From Prorocentrum cordatum (lineage: Eukaryota; Sar; Dinophyceae; Prorocentrales; Prorocentraceae), in assembly GCA_963575745.1 (NCBI GenBank), contig CAUYUJ010020671.1, forward strand, positions 173,897-213,896: 40,000 nucleotides of DNA. Reading direction: 5' to 3'. The notes under the pieces are model-generated. The model saw only the letters and a program-made list of their open reading frames with translations. It did no database searches and was not told the origin of the DNA. The number at the start of each line of letters is the position of its first letter. Positions within the stretch are counted from its first letter, which is position 1. The position numbers and the translations under genes were made by a program. Below, piece by piece: positions 38,070 to 40,000 of the stretch.

Positions 38070-38240
38070 TGCAACAATCACGCCCCCTGCAAGATGACGG
38101 GTGTCCCTACACCAGATAGCTTGCGCGTGCTGCTGCCGAAACAGACATGAGGTGACAAGAAAGAGATACGACGCGAAGAGGGAAGAGATGCCTCTGAAGG
38201 CGCTTCCTCGGAGGGCTGAGGCGGGCTCTCTGAGGCACCT

Positions 38241-38243
38241 TCA
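38241..38243 (-). promoter_or_regulatory. single TGA between ORF1b and the polyprotein (possible readthrough stop)
   Basis: The context is GAACCCTAT-TGA-AGGTGC. The frame continues without another stop for 13 kb, and the codons right after it read as a hydrophobic segment (ISSLFASYLFLVTSCLF). Either readthrough makes an ORF1b-polyprotein fusion or the polyprotein starts at the ATG 172 bases downstream. Confidence 0.35.
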
Positions 38244-39014
38244 ATAGGGTTCCTGGGTGGCCCGACCCTTGTCTTTGCCTTTGTCAGCCCCTGGGGGCCC
38301 CGTCCCTGGGGTGACCTGGCCTGGCTGGTCGATCCAACCGCAGACAGCCACGGGTTCAGCAACCGCTGCAGCTTCCTCCTTCTTAGTTTCCAGAGTGGCC
38401 ACTTGTGGCAGGTGGATGGTGCCCCCCGTGAGGTGCCCGAGGAGGGCCTGGATGTCGCCGCGCAGTGCAGCGGCGTCGGCGGTTGCCGTCTGTTGCTGGG
38501 TGACGACGGTGGCAAGCCCCCGTTCCAACCCTGAGACGTGCTCCGTGAGTGTGGCCTGGGAGGAGAGAACGCCCGCAAGCTGAACCTGCATGTTATCCAC
38601 CGTGTTGGCTAGCAGCTCGTGCTGCTGTTCCATGTGCTGGATGCGGGTCGTGGCAGCATCTGGCGGTTTAGAGGCCGATGCGAAGCGTTCGCCGAAGGTG
38701 TTGGGTTCGTGGGAGGCCACGCTGTATTCATCGCCTGATGAGAGGATCTCGACGTCGTCGGCGTCGCCTGGTACTTCGGCGGCTGCGGCAGCGCCGCCTT
38801 CGGTGTGGCCCCCACCTTCTGCCGCCACCGTGCCAAGCCGAGAGTCATGACCACCTGATCCTGGGGCGGCCGTCTGCTCAGCGGCTCCGTCCGTGCCGTG
38901 CGGGGGATGCAGAGGGGCTGCGGCCTGGGGCGCAGTGTGACCTTGCGTGCGGCGTGGCGTCGCGTTTCCCGCTGGAGGATCGGTGGCGCTTGGCTGAAGG
39001 CTCCTCCTTGGGGA
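38244..39014 (-). CDS. retrotransposon ORF1b: coiled-coil protein
   Basis: A 257-codon frame lies between a TGA at 39017-39015 and the TGA at 38243-38241. It has no ATG at its start; the first start-like codon is GTG at 38828. It probably depends on a +1 shift from ORF1a, with which it overlaps by 134 bases. The C-terminal two thirds include a coiled coil (EQQHELLANTVDNMQVQLAG and onward, through LERGLATVVTQQQ), then a Lys/Glu-rich end. A trimeric coiled coil is usual in LINE ORF1 proteins, and this one likely binds element RNA together with ORF1a. It is in the same frame as the polyprotein and separated from it by just one stop. Confidence 0.6.
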
Positions 39015-40000
39015 TCAGGAGCGGTGCGACGCCCTTGCCTTTGGGCGTGGCAGTCATGAGGTCGTGGAGGTAGGGGCTCTGGGCCGCTTTGGTGAGGAGT
39101 GTGCCGGTGGCGGGGCTAAAGCCGCCACCACGGGCTGGCGGCGTCACAGGCTCTGTGATGGTGGTAGGCGTGACGATGGTAACGTTGTCCCGCTTCGGCA
39201 CCACCTCAGCCAGCGGGGCCTCGGTGATGCTCCACGGGATGGGGCACCCCGCGACCTGTACCGTATATGTGAGTGGGGGACGATGGGCGCGCACTAAGGC
39301 AAACTGGGCCGCAGTGGCTGGGTCCCAGGCGGTGTGGTAGACCTCACAGTCCCATTTAACGGACGGGCCCGTGAGAGTCTTGGCGAGCTGGGTCAGCGTG
39401 GCGTGGCGTGCCGCAATGCCAGTGATGCGGTAGCGCGTCTTGGCGAGGGTGGCCTCGCAGCCGCGGATGCTGACGGCAGCAGCCTTGGCGGCGTCTGACC
39501 CCCGTGGAACACGGATCCCCAGTAAGCCTGACTTGCCGTGCCTGACGACTCCCAGGGCCTTGAACTCCACCGACTTCTGGAACGCATCTGCCATCGTGAT
39601 GGGCTGGTCCTCAGGGAACCACACGGTCTGATACTTGTCTGCGGTGGGCTCGTCTGCACCTACGTTGCTGAGGTCGTAGGTGGCACCGAGTTGCCCTGAT
39701 CCCGCCAAGACCTTGTCGACCGCTTGGAGACTGACGCCGAAGGTGGCAGCCAGGGACCTCTTTCCGACGCCCGATCCAAACCTGCCTAGGCTTTTGCAGG
39801 GTTCGAGGATGGTGACGGCTTTAAAGTTGCCGTGGAAGAGGGCCTTGAAGGTGTCCTGGAGCTGACTATCGAGCTCCTGGCGGCGAGCGTCTTTCTTGGA
39901 CTCCCTGTGCTTTTGGTTTTGGCGCGCCTTGTCCTGTGGAGCGGAGTCCCCTCGAAAAGGGCCCTTGGCGCGTGGACCACCGTTCACGGGGGCACCTCCC
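38878..40000 (-). CDS. retrotransposon ORF1a, 5' end outside the window
   Basis: The frame is open to the right edge and stops at TGA 38880-38878. At least 373 codons are visible; the GTG at 39987 is only the first start-like codon inside the window. The visible N-terminus is basic (KARQNQKHRESKKDARRQEL). An alpha/beta-looking middle follows (FKAVTILEPCKSLGRFGSGV; TVWFPEDQPITMADAF; VRHGKSGLLGIRVPRG), and the C-terminus is a Ser/Arg/Pro-rich tail. The position before the pol gene suggests a gag-like nucleic acid-binding role. I do not recognise a zinc knuckle or RRM in it. Palindrome P12 lies in the C-terminal part. Confidence 0.7.
   Translation of the reverse strand, partial: GGAPVNGGPRAKGPFRGDSAPQDKARQNQKHRESKKDARRQELDSQLQDTFKALFHGNFKAVTILEPCKSLGRFGSGVGKRSLAATFGVSLQAVDKVLAGSGQLGATYDLSNVGADEPTADKYQTVWFPEDQPITMADAFQKSVEFKALGVVRHGKSGLLGIRVPRGSDAAKAAAVSIRGCEATLAKTRYRITGIAARHATLTQLAKTLTGPSVKWDCEVYHTAWDPATAAQFALVRAHRPPLTYTVQVAGCPIPWSITEAPLAEVVPKRDNVTIVTPTTITEPVTPPARGGGFSPATGTLLTKAAQSPYLHDLMTATPKGKGVAPLLIPKEEPSAKRHRSSSGKRDATPHARSHCAPGRSPSASPARHGRSR
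39107..39131 (+). repeat. in-frame palindrome P12 (in ORF1a)
   Basis: Core GGCT-AA-AGCC-G; arms GGTGGCGG and CCACCAC pair over seven positions except the same C-A mismatch seen in P10 and P11. Read as ARGGGFSPATG. It shows that the family is not confined to the polyprotein ORF. Confidence 0.85.

Noticed and set aside
38987-39003. GGCTGAAGGCTCC resembling the palindrome core
   Set aside because: The second half is AGGCT rather than AGCCG, so no stem forms.

Overview
The window looks like nuclear DNA of a dinoflagellate. The strongest evidence is a 21-base match to the dinoflagellate spliced leader (SL) embedded in genomic DNA at 20080-20100, plus a two-mismatch relic at 1024-1045. GC richness, very long simple-repeat tracts, many unrelated minisatellites and decayed non-LTR retrotransposons fit a large dinoflagellate genome. 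The genus cannot be fixed from the sequence. No rRNA, tRNA, bacterial operon or CRISPR array was seen.

Layout. 1-20 kb is almost entirely repeat: TCA, TCC, CA, TA, TC, CAA and ACG microsatellites; a 21-bp degenerate repeat (1.5-2.3 kb); a composite inverted structure (3.5-5.3 kb) in which tandem units carrying GGTTCGAACCC face each other across a CCACTGTCCC minisatellite; a 55-bp array (7.3-10.5 kb); a CAGCCT array with a 155-bp higher-order period (13.9-15.5 kb); and 73-, 89- and 99-bp arrays (15.5-19.6 kb). Only two short stretches there (near 10.9 and 11.4 kb) look like exons of an ordinary gene.

20.08-24.13 kb (+ strand) is a non-LTR retrotransposon that begins with an SL relic. It has a zinc-finger/coiled-coil ORF1, an intact apurinic-type endonuclease, then a reverse transcriptase broken by in-frame stops and homopolymer runs. 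It ends in TCC and GA microsatellites.

25.2-40 kb (- strand) is a second, very different and largely intact non-LTR element. ORF1a runs off the right edge. ORF1b overlaps it in the +1 frame. After a single TGA, a 4280-codon polyprotein follows in the same frame as ORF1b. That polyprotein carries a membrane-spanning region, a possible ADP-ribosyltransferase-like domain, a Cys-rich domain, an endonuclease, a reverse transcriptase, a CCHC-type knuckle, RNase H, 56-residue repeats and a C-terminal coiled coil.

The most unusual signal is a family of twelve short palindromes spread through the coding sequence of this second element. Each has the core GGCT-NN-AGCC-G flanked by arms that differ between copies but, in most copies, are complementary within the copy. 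All are read through in frame as GGFSP-, AASA- or GSSP-like peptides in linkers between domains. They recall the Rickettsia palindromic elements, but in a eukaryotic retrotransposon.
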